From positions 181,384 through 245,383 of the forward strand of contig CALNVZ010001319.1 in the NCBI GenBank assembly GCA_940671915.1: a stretch of DNA of 64,000 nt, in the 5' to 3' direction. The stretch's first letter is position 1; every line of letters starts with the position of its first letter. The notes under the pieces were generated by a model. The model had not been told where the DNA came from. It did no database searches and saw only the letters and a list, made by a program, of their open reading frames with translations. The position numbers and the translations under genes are program-made. This DNA is from Paracentrotus lividus. Taxonomy: Eukaryota; Echinodermata; Echinoidea; Camarodonta; Echinidae. This document shows positions 36,950-51,300 of the stretch, in pieces.

Positions 36950-37266
36950 CACTGTAAAAAAATATTTGTATTTTTACAGCAAATCTGCTGTCAGCAGAGT
37001 CGCCATTAAAAAAAAACGTATTTAAAAAAACAGTTTTGTAGTAAATTTCTCCTGCAAATAATTACATGTGACATACAAAATATACATGAGGAGTAGCACA
37101 TTTGTTCCGTTTTAAGCAACTGTGTAAGGTGTAGAACTCTAATGATTTTTTTTTCGTCTCTTTCATTAATTATTAGAGGAGAAATTTACAGCAAAACTGT
37201 TATTTTAAATTACATTTTTATGGCTACTCTCCTGACTTCACTTTGCTGTATTATTTTTTTAAAGTG
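36950..37266. mobile_element. mariner-like MITE, CACTGTAAAAAAA ends
   Basis: Left CACTGTAAAAAAATATTTGT, right complement of CACTTTAAAAAAATAATACA, both flanked by TA. The subterminal TTTTTACAGCAAA and TTTGCTGTA are also inverted. Same terminus as the element at 191-648. Confidence 0.7.
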
Positions 37267-37579
37267 TACCTATACATGAGAATAAAATATTTACATTATC
37301 AATTATCCTTTATTTCTGATTTCATCATCTAATACACTAATGTAGCCTACATGTTTACAATTCTTTCTATGCGATCAATGTTACATGTACATATTTCCTA
37401 CCTAGTTACTTAGTATCATGTCTCACATTTCATCAAGCTACATTTATTTGTTTATTACATAAATCAGAGCAATGTTTCTTGTTACGCAAAAATCTCAGTT
37501 GACTTTTTAAATACGTCCTTATCGTTATCATGGTTGGTATATACATTTTTATTTACCGTGTTATGTAGTGTCTTGACAA

Positions 37580-37730
37580 TAATAATAACAATAATAATAA
37601 AGATACTACTACTACTAATAATAATATCTGGTATATATATATAACGTTTTTCGCAAAAATGTAGTAATACTACTACTACTACTACCAATAATAATAATAA
37701 TGATGATAATAATAAAAAAAATAAATAATG

Positions 37731-37769
<39 letters not shown>

Positions 37770-37830
37770 GTATAATATTGATAATAATAACAATAATAAT
37801 GATAATAACAATACTAATACTAATACTAAT
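37580..37830. repeat. ATA/ATT microsatellite beside the RPTP stop
   Basis: Interrupted ATA/CTA trinucleotide tracts, 25-275 bp downstream of the RPTP stop codon at 37,856 and so probably in its 3' UTR or just after it. Confidence 0.8.
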
Positions 37831-37855
37831 GCTTCCGTTAGCGGAATGATGTTTA

Positions 37856-38780
37856 TTACACTATTTTCGCCATGTTCTCATAGATGAAAGTGGACATCAA
37901 ATATGATTTGACAGCTTCGTAGATGAATTGATATTGAGCCTGTGTCAAAAATGATACAATCAAAAGGAGAATTGGTTTTAACTAACAACAAATACATATT
38001 CTTCTGTTTGGAATATTATAAGAATTCATGCCTGTATATCTTAAAGTCCAAGTCTGATTACATCGTTTCTAGTACGCCTCGAATAGAAGGTATTTGGCAC
38101 CGAGTAGCAGTAAGGTAGTAATATTTATTTTCTTATTATCAGTGAAAGTAATTTTTATCAATAGCCTATAATTTATATTGATGTATTTATCCTTTCTGAT
38201 TAAATTTGACTTTCAAGATTATTTGATAATTTATGTATTGTTTCCAAACAATTATTCTAGAAAAAAAAAATAGCTAAGAAACAAGATTATCAAAGGTTAG
38301 CAAACATGATGCATTGTTGTCAAATGCTTGCAAATTGGGGAATAGTAACAGTTCATAATAAGTCGCAATTGATTGCAATGGTTTATTATGTGTCCAAAAC
38401 GTTAGCAAATAGTTTTCACGTTCTCAAATGAATTTTAAAATCTTTGTGAAACAGTTACAAAAACTTATACGTTCGTTGTAAGGTATTTGGCAAATTATAA
38501 TAACAAGTTTTCGGGCTGATGAAGACAGATTTCGCAAAAGTCCGATATTTAGTGTGATGTCCATTTACCGATGTACATTATTTTGTCTCTTACCAAAGTT
38601 GCCACGGCACCAGGCCGTGATGTCCGTAGTCTCTTGCAAGCATGGAACACGTCGATCGTTTGTTTTGTATTCAGGTGGTCCATAACAGACATGAAAGCAC
38701 AGAAGGCTCCTGTGATTCCCTCGCCGTCCCTAAATTAATTTTTAAGTTTTGATAAGGATATGGTTAGTGCTATTAGGTCT

Positions 38781-38813
<33 letters not shown>

Positions 38814-41800
38814 TGGGGGTTTTGACTAATGGTGAGTTGTCATGTATATAGTGCGTCCCAGAAAAAATTAAACCGAGATTAATCGATGTTTTATCATGAC
38901 TTTATCTTAATCAACATTCATAAAGACAATTTCAGATCTCCCCCGCCAAACGACATTTTGGTAGCCTCTCTGTCAAGCGTGACATCTGGGTCATATTAAT
39001 TTCAGAAAGTGAAATAGGAGACTCTAAGCTTTAAATTGATGGGTCATTCATAAATTTTGATTATGAAAAACTTATGATAAAACATCGATTAATCTCGATT
39101 CCGTTTTTCTTTTTCTTGGACGCCCTGTATAGTGCATCCGTACCTGCAATGGATGAGGAGCGGAGAGTTTCCTTCTTTCCACTCCATACTTTCTGCATCA
39201 GATATCAGTGCGTTATAAAGCTGCATTACATCTGACATCGGAGGTACCTCAGACTTAGGAGGGCATGAAGCAAGTTGAAACTGTTTCACTGTTCTTGAAG
39301 AGTTCTTTAGATTTAGACGGGGGGAAAAAAAGAGGGAAAAAATAAGAAAAGAAATAGTATTCATGCACCAATGTGTACTTGCACGTTCTTTAATTTTGTC
39401 TAATGGATAATTTGGGTTTTAATATAGGCAGGGAGTTTGTGTTTCCTGGGAACCTAGCCTTTCCCCTTTTACGCATGCATCGAACATAATTTTTTTATTA
39501 GAATTAGATACAGTTTACTTTACTAGATCATTCTGGACTGTATCCCTAATTGAATTGGTGTCTTTATCAGTCTTACAAAGTTAATATGGGCTTAATGCAG
39601 GAATGCGTTTAAATTAATTCTACCAATCATATGAACCATATTATTAAAAAAATTGTACGCTGTTTACATAAATCAAACTTATTTCATTAACCTTTTGTCT
39701 CTGGATAAAACTACAAAAAGTGAGTTTTAAAATGTGACCTTCTCACAATCAAGACAAATACACTGTTCGTCATAAAGGTGGAATAGTCTTGTTTTGCTCC
39801 TTCAACACCATCAATGTGTTTGTCCCCGCTATCACGTTAAGAACCTGAATATATCTTGGACGTTCCCGCAACTCTTCCTTGAGATTTTTGTTTCTGAAAA
39901 CAGAAATTTTGTCAATCCCCTCAATGCCATTTTTTAATTTAAATTTTATTTGAGGGCATTTTTTGTTTACCAGGCTGACCAAGGACCCCTCAATCTCACC
40001 TCCAGATTATACAATAACACAATAAAAGTTATAAAATATAAAAACCTTCTTTGAATCCGGGTTGGTAACTTCTATTGTTCTGTGTATTATAGATCGGTTA
40101 TGCTCTTCCTTGACGACTTGTACTTTAAAAGGTCCATACTGCTTGGTTTCATCTTTATCCCAGTATTGGGCGTACGTCTAATACCGATGATACGGAAATG
40201 AACGGTTTGTAAAACGAAGAAGAAAAAACAAAAGTTACAAGTGAACTTGATTAAAAAGGAAAAAAGAAGAACGGCTCGACTTACATAAAGCGACATATTT
40301 GGACTTATGGAAATAATACATTTCAGCCATACTCAAAATTAAAACTGAGGGAAGTCCACATCCGTTTCGTTAAAATCATATTCTTAATAATGTTTATCAT
40401 ACAGGGCATTCTCCCGATAACGCTATACCCTTTGTAAATGGCTCCCCAAATAAAACAAATATATGCTTCTTAGGGAAAATGTTTATAAGTATAACAGGCT
40501 AACATCCTCAACTATCATTATGACACTAACAAGTCCGAAACAATTCATGTTTGAGTGAGCACTGTCAACTTTTGTACAGGAAGCGTACGTGTGGCAGCAC
40601 AGGAATTTAATATTACTTAAATTTATTTGCGGCCATAATTAGTAATGGCATAAATCACGTAACAAAGTCAGAAATAAACATTAATATTATGCAAAACGGT
40701 GAAATGTATAGAAAAGTAAGTTTAATCCCACTGACCATACCTTGTCTCGAGAGTTTCCATGCAACATCACGATCGTGTTCACTTTGTAGTCTACCACAAG
40801 ACGCCAGAAATCAGTCACGGTGTTTGGTAAAGGTGTCTGTGTCCCGATATACTGGTTTCTTGAGACACATCCCTACACAACAAAAAAGAAAAGAAAAAAA
40901 GGGGGATAAATTAGTAAATATAATATATAATAATAATAATAATGTAGAGTGCTCAAGGCGCTTGTGCATACATGAATAACTACAATTTAAACAGAAACGT
41001 TTTGACACGAGTCTTAAATGACTCACAAGATACACATTGTTTTATGTCATCAGGAAGGCTGTTCCATAGCACAGCACAAGCATGAGAAAATGATCTCTCC
41101 CCCCAGGATTTCGTGAACGGCTCTTGACGTAGTATTACCAAAAAAATTTCGATATGGTTATAACCAGTGACATTTTTTCAAAAATATATCAAATTCTCGT
41201 TTACAGTCTAGCAGCAATCGCAAGGATTGGTTAAGGAATTTCGAGTCTGTCGTGAAGTATGTTTTGCCCATTTTGTTTGATGTGATAAAACAACTTACGC
41301 ACTTTGATAATAATATTGCATATTGCATTTAGACTATGGTGTGCAAACTTCCTTAAAATACCACAGGCAATATTTCCTAAATTAATAGTCACAAAACAAA
41401 AGAGGTTTGATTTAAACATTTAAGGTCGGATATCAAGTATTCAATTTTTTTTAATGCGAAATTCAAACGAAATTGGTATGTGCTTACTGGCAAGAACGAG
41501 GCGTTGATGTAGTCAGTACCGTCTTCCACTGCGGTCATGAGGAATGGACGTGTTCTACCAGCTTCAGGCCCATCGAGAATCAGTCATGCCAAATAGAGGG
41601 AGAGGGGAGAAGTTAGGCACAAAGTGAAATGGAGGTGAAAGAAGGAAGAGAGAGAGAGGGTGTGCGAGAGAGAGAGAACAGAATGAGAAGGAGGATGAGA
41701 GGAGAGAGGGAGAATGAGAGACGGATAAAGAGACGAAGCATGACGAGCAGAAGACAGAGAGAGAGCCAGACAGAGAGACACAGAGGACAGAGAAGTACGG

Positions 41801-42354
41801 GGGGGGGTGTTAAAGATGAAAATATACCGAAACGATTAGACAGTGATTTGTGTTCTATAAACAGAGATGTGCCGATTACCTAACACATCCCCAACAACAA
41901 ATCAGCACAGCTAATATAATGTTTAATGAAGATTTTAAGGCATGTTGAAATTATCACAGTTCAAATAAAGTGTGAGCATTTACTTTATAATGATGGTAAA
42001 GCAGTATTTATTTCAGTCTTAAATATTTTACAGATGAAAGATCTGGGATCTTGTAGGTATAAGCAGTAAATAAGAAGTACTTCTTTTGAATGAGAAATAT
42101 TTGTTTAAATTGTGATATAGTACTTAATTAAAAAAAAAAATCCTCCACAGTGAGGAGGCCTAAAAGCTCAATCGGAAGAGTGGTGTTCTCATAACAGGTA
42201 GCACCCTGGTTCGAAACCAAGATGCCTTTGTGTCTTTTGGTGCTTGGCATTACCAAGTCCCAGTGTAAAAGGACTTTTTGTAGAATAACCCATCAATCGA
42301 AATTTCAGTCCTTTAATTTTAGATTAATTTGTAGCACGAAAATGCATACATGTA

Positions 42355-42393
<39 letters not shown>

Positions 42394-45300
42394 CATGTAC
42401 CTGGGACCTTGTCCGGAAATCGGTTCTTGCCAGCATTTTCGTCGCTCTTAGCAGCCGCCACCTCCTCATCTCGAAGTCTAACCGTTAACGCTTCCAACAA
42501 CTATGGATAGAGGCCAACAAATTAATTTTGACTTCTCTATTTCTGAACGGATTTTATTCTTTATAATTATCATGAATTTATGAGAAAAAAAAGTTCTTAA
42601 AGTGTAATCTGCAATTTTTGAGGCACTTAAAACCAATGAAGAGTTATATTTCGTTGCCTCCATTTAAGATAGATTGCTATTTGGTCTAATCCCACTTTGA
42701 CTAATGTCCATTTTGGTCTCATCCCACGTGGTATGATTCTATTTCGTCGGCAACCAATAAGTCTAATCTTCTTTTGGTCACAACACCATTTCGCCTATTT
42801 ACCATTTAGTTTAATGTCCACTTGGTCTGTCGCCACTTGGTCAATTCCAGTAACAAACTAGTAATAGACCAAATATTTTTTGGGGCAGTAGACAAAAAGG
42901 CAATTAGATCATTTGTCTATTAAACGAATTGTCAATCAGACAAAGTGTTCATTAGACCAATTGAGAATTAGATCAAGTATGTATTAGACCAATTGTAAAT
43001 TAGACCAAATTGATTGTAGACTATCTGGGTTTAGCACATATGGTATTCGACAAATGGAGAATACCACTTGGGCTAAACCCATGTGATATTTGACAAATGG
43101 AAAATACCACATGGGCTAAACCCATGTGATATTCGACAAATGGAGAATTAGACAAAATAATCTTACGCCAAGTGGATATAAGCCCTGCTTGACGACTAAT
43201 GGTTTGGTTTAGTAACACAAAAGAATGTGGTTGCTTGACAATATATCAACTGGGTACCATTACTCAATAGCAACGAGTTATATTTTCAACTGACAATTTT
43301 CATGGGTTTCAGTAGTAATTCATTATCGAATCATACCTCATATTGCTGTTGCATGGTGGTCGTTCCTTCTCTTTTGGAGAGAAGTGAAGGGTAAGTTTCC
43401 TTGAAGACACTTTGATGGATACTCGTGTCGCCACAAGTCAGGTCCTGGAGAAGTGCCTCGTAGATGAACTTGTATTGTTTCTTAGAAAATTGAATTATAG
43501 AAGTAATGCTTAATGATACTGCCAGCAGCTAAATCAAACTTTAGGCATACTTGTCGCTTGTTTGGAACATATCTGATTATTATCATGATGATGGCGCGTA
43601 TAAATAAGAACAAAAGAGAAATTCCAACTCATTTTCTTTTTTAGCGTTAATTACTTTGCAAATTCTATTTGTGACATTTTCCCTTGATAACAAAGAAACT
43701 AAAACGCAGGTCGACATTGTTGAATTCAATTTTTTTTTTTTTTTTTTTTTTAGAGAGGGTGAGGCATAAACCAACCTGTCGTCTATACACTATTTCAACA
43801 CACCTTCATGCACACCCACACATCCTATATCCCACTCGATCTCGGACACGACCTCCACACACACACAACCTAATGCATCATATATCCATCCTCACACAAA
43901 CACACACACACACACACATCCACCCACACCTACATGCACATACAAAAACCCTCTCAATATACACCAATCCTTCCTCAAACACTCACTTACCCACTATCCA
44001 CATCCTCATTTACACCTTAAGAACCCGAGACCCTCTCTCCCAGGTAACCAACACGCCCCACCAATAGTCACATCGTCACCCGAATCCCATACCTTCTCAC
44101 ACAGACACTCATCCACCCTCACACAAAACCACCCACACACCCTCACTTACACCCACCTTCACACGCACCATGACACCTAAGAAACCACCATTATGCATTA
44201 CCGCATATAACCTAACTCAAAGTCTTAGATATCGCAACAAACGCCTGACACCCATACTCCCAACCTCTCCAATGTCCTTGAATCACTCATAACTAAAAAT
44301 GATAGACTCCATCTGAGGAATTTCGTATATATCTTGTTAATTTTACTTAGCTTTAAAAAAAAATGTCAACAATACCTCTGTCTGGACCATATGAGGGCGT
44401 TTCTGTCTCATGTTGACGATGAAAGAGTGGATATCCACTGCTTGCTCAGCCTCAACGTGATCCATCATGGCGTCTAGAGCGAGGAAGGTTCCAGTCCTTC
44501 CTACACCAGCACTGGATGAAAAAATTAAGTTAAACAAAAATGTCCCCGTTCCATAAATCTTAAACATTACAGTCAAAGTTTACATAGTATTTTGATATGA
44601 TCATTTCAGAATTCCGGAGTAAGAAAAGTTATTGCTGTAGGACATTAACATTCAGTAATTATAATTCTGTATTCCCACTAGCATTGCTTTACAACTGGGG
44701 TAATTGGCCCAAACCCCCAAACCCCCCCAACTTTTTACATTACAACTGATACCTGCAATGGACGATGGCAGGTCCTGAAGTCTGCCTTGTAATCTTGAGG
44801 AAGCTCATGAGATGCGCACTGTATTCTGGGACACCCATGTCAGGCCACGTGGTGTAGTGGTACTGTATGACGTCACGTACCGAGTGGTTACGCTGGTGAA
44901 ATAAGGTTGAAAAAATATGGACTTGACCATCAAAAACAATTTTGAAGTGCGTATTCAGAACTGAATTGGAATACCTTACCACCAATACCCCTTTATTCAA
45001 TTAACATACAATATTTATTCTAGCAAGTTATTGGGCGCCTGTACAATTATCACAAGCATTGTTTGTCTGGTAAGTTCCTTCTTTTAATTTAAAACGTTTA
45101 TGCGTAATAGATTTTGGCGGCTTACCAAGACCGGGTCGGCTGAATATGGCCGACAGCTGCATTACGTGGTAAATATACCGAACGTAATATTCCCCTTTTA
45201 TCAAATCATGAAAAAAATACATCCGGTGTGCGGTCCACAAGCAGCTGACCAGGCCGGGAATTTACAATTCGGTAAGCCGCCTTCAACACATTTGAATACT

Positions 45301-48300
45301 ATGCAGATTCTGTTTATTAGGCTCTTTGTGGCAAACAGTTTGATTACCTGGAAGATAATGATAAACCACGCAACTACAGTTTGGAATTAAGGTCTTAAAA
45401 CGAATCACTAAAAACTTTAAAAATAAATGGCAGAAATAACTTTAAGATATTAAATCCTATATCAATCTAAAGGAGGTGGGTATTTATTGCGTTTTATAAC
45501 TTACCACTAGATCGAGATACCTGACTGTATAATGGTCATGTATCTCCTCCTTCGTCATTGTTACCACAATCGTTCCACATGTATCAGTTTTGGTAGGCCA
45601 GTATTTCTCGCATTTTTTCTGAAGAAAATTATCAGTATAATATACGGTTTCATACCATAGCGTTCAAAGTCGACAAAGGTCTTATGGTACGGGTTTAAAA
45701 TCCACAAAACTGTCATTGGTAAATAAATATGCGTGTATTCTAAAATGAATAAAGACTGTTTAAAATGAGATCACATTCCTGACCTCCTGGCATTATTCGT
45801 CTTTAGATAATATTATGGATCTTAACAATAAATGTTTAATTTGCATTATCTATTCTATATGCTAGATTGTATCAAGACAAATAACCCCGGACTTCCTAGG
45901 ACTACTACCCCCGAAATAGGGTGGGGTTAGGTGTAGATTTAGGGGGTATTTATTTAAAGAGGGTAGGTGTCAAGGGGTAATTGTTCATGGGTAGGGTAGT
46001 AATACAATGATGATAGATCGGAATCACCTTTTTCCCCTCCCTCAGGTTTGTCAGCATGACGATCTTCCTACTATTATACTGCCAAACCATTCGCCAGAAA
46101 TCATCCATCGATGCTACATTCGGACCTAAGAGTAATACATGAATTAAAAAATGCGAAACATGTCATAATATAAAATTTGAAAGCATAGAGAATGAGAATT
46201 GTTTAATTAAAATTACAAAGGATATACCCCTCACCGCCAGAAATAAAACAAGAACTTGGTAGAATTTACAATCATCGGTGATATACGTTAATCTATCATA
46301 AATCTATCATTAAAAAAAATTATAAACAAGTCGGGACTGTGAAAGCCATGGAAAATGAAAAGAAATTAAAAAATATATATAAAGTGAAAGGTTACTCCCC
46401 TTCCCCCGAAAATAGAAAATTGTGAGCTTATAGGCCTACCTTGTGACGCTATGTACTTCTTCGGTGTTCTGTAACCCTGTTTTATGAAGGAAAAATAAAA
46501 CAAAAACAAATATGACGTACTATTGGCAATTTCAATTAGTACTAACTAAATATGCTCCTTTCAATAGTATATGAAATAGACATATTGTTCATTATTGAGA
46601 GAGCAATACTTCATATGCATTACGTATTCAGAATCAGATGTCTTTCATTATTTCACAGACCATTCATTTAAAAAAAAATTTGTTTTACCCGTAAACAAAA
46701 CACAACAGTACTTTCCTTTATCCGCTCCAAAATCATCATGTGTAAACATTACGAAATAAAGCCCTTAATTACGTTTTAATTTTTACATGCATATATTATT
46801 ATATTAAATCTTAAAGTGCTTGGAATCTATGACAGATATTTGCTGTTTAATACACTTCAGAGGTATTTTATAATTAGTTCATGAAAATAATATTAGCTTT
46901 TAAAAATGGTTTGTTCTGTTGAAAGAAAACTTAATTCGTTTGAAGTTAATCACACACATCAATGAAAGATGCATTTATGTAGTCTGAGGAAGGATCGTCA
47001 TTCATCACAGAGAGTTTGACACGAGAATGATCGTCTGTAACAATGCAAAGAAAGCAACATCAGTTATAATCAAGAAATCATGGTTGTTTTGTAATACAAA
47101 ATATAAAAATATTTTAGTTTGTTTTTTCCAAATGCAGTTAAATTGAATTTTGGTTTCCACTTGCGTTACAGTAGTTTACTGGATAAACAGAAAAAATTTT
47201 GATATCATTTACAAATAATGTATTTAGAGACTGTTTATGGTACAGCCGGTAAATTTTTTTCCTTATTAGCGATTGGTGTATGTGATACCAAATTAAAGGC
47301 AAATTATTTTTTTCTTGATGTTACACATTATGTCGTATAATTTTCTCTCTTTTTAAAACAATAGTTATGCTAGATTTTGTGCAACAAGGAGAGAATCGAA
47401 ATTATCGTTCGAAGCGATAATTTCATGGCAAAATTTGCGCGAAACACAGGTTACTTGAAACAAAATTGCATAAAGCATAATCTTTTCATATCTCTGACCA
47501 TGAGCATAATACTTTTAAATCCTTAAATCAACACAACTTACATGGCATGACATTTTTAAATCTGTTCTTCTCTTTGTTTTGCTCTCGTAAGGCGATGACC
47601 TTTGAATGCAGATCATTGGATGGCAAGCTCTGTTGACAGAATGATAACAGGTAAACAGATTATAATGACTGTTTTCATTTGATTCATACAGTATACGCTG
47701 AAAACCTAAACGGGTAGACCGACTAGCTTTTAAAGCTAGTCGTAGTGATGCCCAGACTGACTAGATTTAAAGCTAGTCAGTCACGACGGACTAGTTTTCC
47801 TTCCACACAACCCGGTTATTACGGACTAGCTTTAAAGCTTGTTCGTCTCTACAGACTAGCTTTAGAACTAGTCCGTCAAGTAAGTCGGTCACGACGGACT
47901 AGTTTTAAAGCTAGTCCGTCGTGACCGACTAGTTCGATGGACTAGCATAAAAGCTAGTCGTAGTGATGCCCAGACTAAAGAGCTTTTGAGCAGGACTAGC
48001 TTTACAACTAGTCCGTCGCGTTTGTCTGTCGCGATGTTCTTCCTTCTGTCTTGACCGACTAGCATTACGGACGAGCTCAAAGCTTGTCAGAGACGTCAAA
48101 TCTGAAATATTAGGATAAATTTTAAAAAGATACGATTACAAATATTTTTTTTTCACAAGAATTCAAGCTAAAAACATTGTATTATGATGATATTAATCAG
48201 AGGACAACATTATGGCAATTATCAAATAATGTGATGTTGAGATTTAATTTGGAAAATCAAATATGAAATAATTACACTGAAGCCCGGCCAAACAAACAAG

Positions 48301-51300
48301 CAAGTTGGATGCAATCCATGAAGCTAATAGGCCAAAGTTGCGTTTTGAATTAATACTTATTATGCGTGCTTCAAGGGCGGCGATTTCATGTCACGACTGA
48401 GGGGGTGGAGGGGGGGGGGGGACCGGAAACACCGACAATTCTGCCTTAAAATAACATTTAGCATTATATTTAACATACGTTTTTGCCTCTTTATTAGCTT
48501 CACTAGCTAATCACTCCCCCAGAAAAAATCGAGGGGACAGGTCCCCTGTTGCTAAGCCGGGGCTTCACCAGCAGTCTATAAGAATAGACCAGATTCCCGG
48601 GCTCTATAGTAATGAGGTATTGAATTAGCCTGTAATTAAAGAATGGACGACAATATTTAGACCCTACTCGTGAATTGCATACCTGTCGTGATTGATGTTA
48701 TTTATCGTAAGCTTTCAGATTGTCAAGAGAAAACAACCTTTATTCAAGAATAATGTATTCACCTGATTATGTTCGGAAACAGAATAAATATAGTACGTGC
48801 ATAGCATGTGTTCTAAATTTACAATGGAGACGATAATTGGCATTGCAACTGTGTGTATATGAAAAGCTAGTCAGTCATTTTAATTGAAACGATCTTGCAA
48901 CTATGTGTATCAAATGCTAGTCGGTCATTCTAATGGGTAAACTGAGTCCGCCTACCTACTTTTGAGCTTGTCCGTCGACTCGACGGACAAGCAATAAATG
49001 TGACGGACTAGGTTTAAAGCTAGTCCGTCAAGTTGATAGATTTAGATTCAGTTGTATGATAGCATACAACTTCGAAGGACTAACATGACGGACTATATTT
49101 AAAACTAGTCCGTCTTTAAAGCTAGTCCGTCCATTGACGGACGAGATTAGGTTTTCAGTGTAGACAGAAGTGTTAATTTTTAGATTATAAACAAAATAAA
49201 TATTTACTATACTAACCTTAAAGTCATCATCAAAACTGCTAGATCCACCGGCGTTTCTTTTTGCCACGTAGTCGAGAAGTTGCCTAACTGGAATTGCAGC
49301 ATGCTTTGTGGTCTGGGCTGCTACATTTTCGTAGATCGCAGAGGAAAGATCACTCTCACCTAGAGTGTTGGAGACATGGCTACCCCTTCGGCTGACATCA
49401 CCTTCATGACATTGAGGTCAGGGAATGAAATGTTGGTCTTGGTAATTTGAGGTTTTAGAATGGGCATAAGAACAACTCTAATCATCCACAGTTAGTTTTT
49501 ACTAACTAACTAACTTTTTTTCAAAATTTACTTTCATAGGCTTTGAAATTGAACACAAGCTGTAATCAGTGTGCAGGAACATAACTATTGAATAAAATAA
49601 ATACATCCCCAGGAAAGGTGTTAAGATCAACAAAACAACTTCAGAAACTCCTATGAACGCTGATTAGTTAAGTTAAACACATCAAATTATTTGTTGAAAA
49701 TTGCAAAAATGAACTGAAAGAGTAACAATTTCATATCACTTACATGTCACATTCATTTCCATTCCATCTCCGTTCACCTCCCTAGAATGTAATAAAAAGA
49801 AACTAAACAATTGTCAATCTACTAAATTTCTGTGATATATAAATATGAAAGTGATATTCTGGTAACTCGACATTGACTCTTTATCGGATTTATCGTCTGC
49901 AATCTACCGTATATGTATTCATGCTCCAGTAAGTATATGATACATATAACCGGGACATTTAGTTGCAAACTCAATTTTTAAGCATTAGCCACTTTATCTC
50001 GGTTTAAACTGTAACAATTATTGCAGATTTCGAAAGGAGCCCCCCCCCCTCAAAAAAGAAAAAAGAAAAAAAAAGAAGTAAATAAATAAAAACAATAAAT
50101 GAATAAATAAAAATAGAATACCAAAAAAAATTAATAAAACATTAATAAATAAATTAAGATAACATTGAATAATAAAAACAAAAATAAATGAATGAATAGA
50201 GAAATAAATAAATACATAAATAAACACAGAAAACACCCAAAGACTTATCCATGGAATGTTCATTTACCGTGTAATGTGACTATTGGGTGTCTGTGCTGCT
50301 CCGTTGTTCGATGTGTCTGTTCTTCGCAGTCCCGGCCATTTGAAAAGCTGTTTGTTCGTCTTTCTATTAAAGCAGGATAAATCAAAGGTATCTTAAAATT
50401 TTATGATCATATCTGTGAAATTGCATGTGTCTTGTTTCATAATTATACTTCTTAAAAATCACCCCTAGATTGGCTTGTCCTTAAAACAAAAATGTTATTT
50501 CCCTATAAAGTTTTATAGAAATGTATTGAAAAACAATCACACAAAAAAAAAAAAACAAATACAACATCTGTCAGTATTACCACGAGATCACTTTACACAA
50601 AATTAAGGTTTTGAAAAATGAGATGTAATCATAAAGACATCTGTGACTACATATCCCTTTTACTTTTACATTACACTAAAGTCTATGGGAGGAAAATGAT
50701 CGAACATTTCCGGTCACTTGCACTATTCTGTTTTAAAGCATGTAATGATAGTTTTAAAATGTAATGAAATAAAATTTTAGGGTTTCGTCGTGGCATATTT
50801 TAATATGCCACGACGATACCATAAAATTTTAAAAGCACCTTGATTTAGGCCGTGTTATATAATTATATATATTTTTCCTGAATAAATATTTAAGAATCAT
50901 GTAAGCCACAAACTATCTAAAAATAATAATGACACCACTTTTTAGTACAATGGGCTATACAACATTTTGCAGTAAATATCGCCATGTCAGATGCATGGTG
51001 ACAATAATACGGTGCATTGCCCAATACGAATTCTGAATGGAGTGATTTTAACACGTTGAACATATTCACCTCGAGTATATCTGAGATGCAACGACGAGTA
51101 GAAGCACAATGATAACCAAGAAGATAACAACAAGAACCGGTATCATTGCGGCTTGCCCTGTGCGTGGAAATAACCCAACCTCTGCAGTAAATAGGTTTGG
51201 GAAATTAAAGGTCATATTTATGTCCTGCCATTATGACGACATATTCAATTCATGAATTCATTGAAAAATATTAAAATATCATTTCAATTATGAGAACAAA

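Larger units (their letters stand above)
32300..37850. other. repeat-filled spacer between GH16 copy A and RPTP
   Basis: No exon recognised. Contents in order: A/C-rich low complexity at 33,061-33,200; TCGATC-type words at 33,255-33,430; mariner-like MITE 33,737-34,486 and a related fragment to 34,982; an approximate 118-bp tandem duplication at 35,150-35,383; TCGAGT/GATCGG words with a perfect palindrome at 35,710-36,220; MITE 36,950-37,266; ATT/ATA microsatellites at 37,580-37,830, just past the RPTP stop codon. Confidence 0.6.
38594..42500 (-). other. RPTP domain D2, predicted pseudophosphatase
   Basis: Encoded by seven of the exons in 42500-38594 plus the last exon at 37939-37856. Fold markers persist: [32 protein letters not shown], and C-terminal [10 protein letters not shown]. 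The WPD loop reads SCPPKSEVP, so the general-acid Asp is lost. The P loop, split across 39144/38729, reads [10 protein letters not shown]: Cys643 stays but the essential Arg is Ile649. CD45 D2 is a known example of a similar HCRDG loop. D2 domains of many RPTPs are inactive and serve regulation or binding. Confidence 0.88.

Noticed and set aside
38770-38812. CAT trinucleotide run as a possible coding repeat
   Set aside because: Microsatellite in an intron of RPTP; no splice sites or frame continuity.
39770-39982. Minus-strand frame [22 protein letters not shown] between two RPTP D2 exons
   Set aside because: Flanking D2 exons (40,046 and 39,304) already join in phase without it and match the PTP fold; the stretch resembles a diverged copy of sequence near 19,110-19,190, so it is probably an intronic repeat.
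45028-45390. Opposing frames in the RPTP intron
   Set aside because: They fall in a short inverted-repeat element (GGCGGCTTACC ends) and show no homology I recognise.
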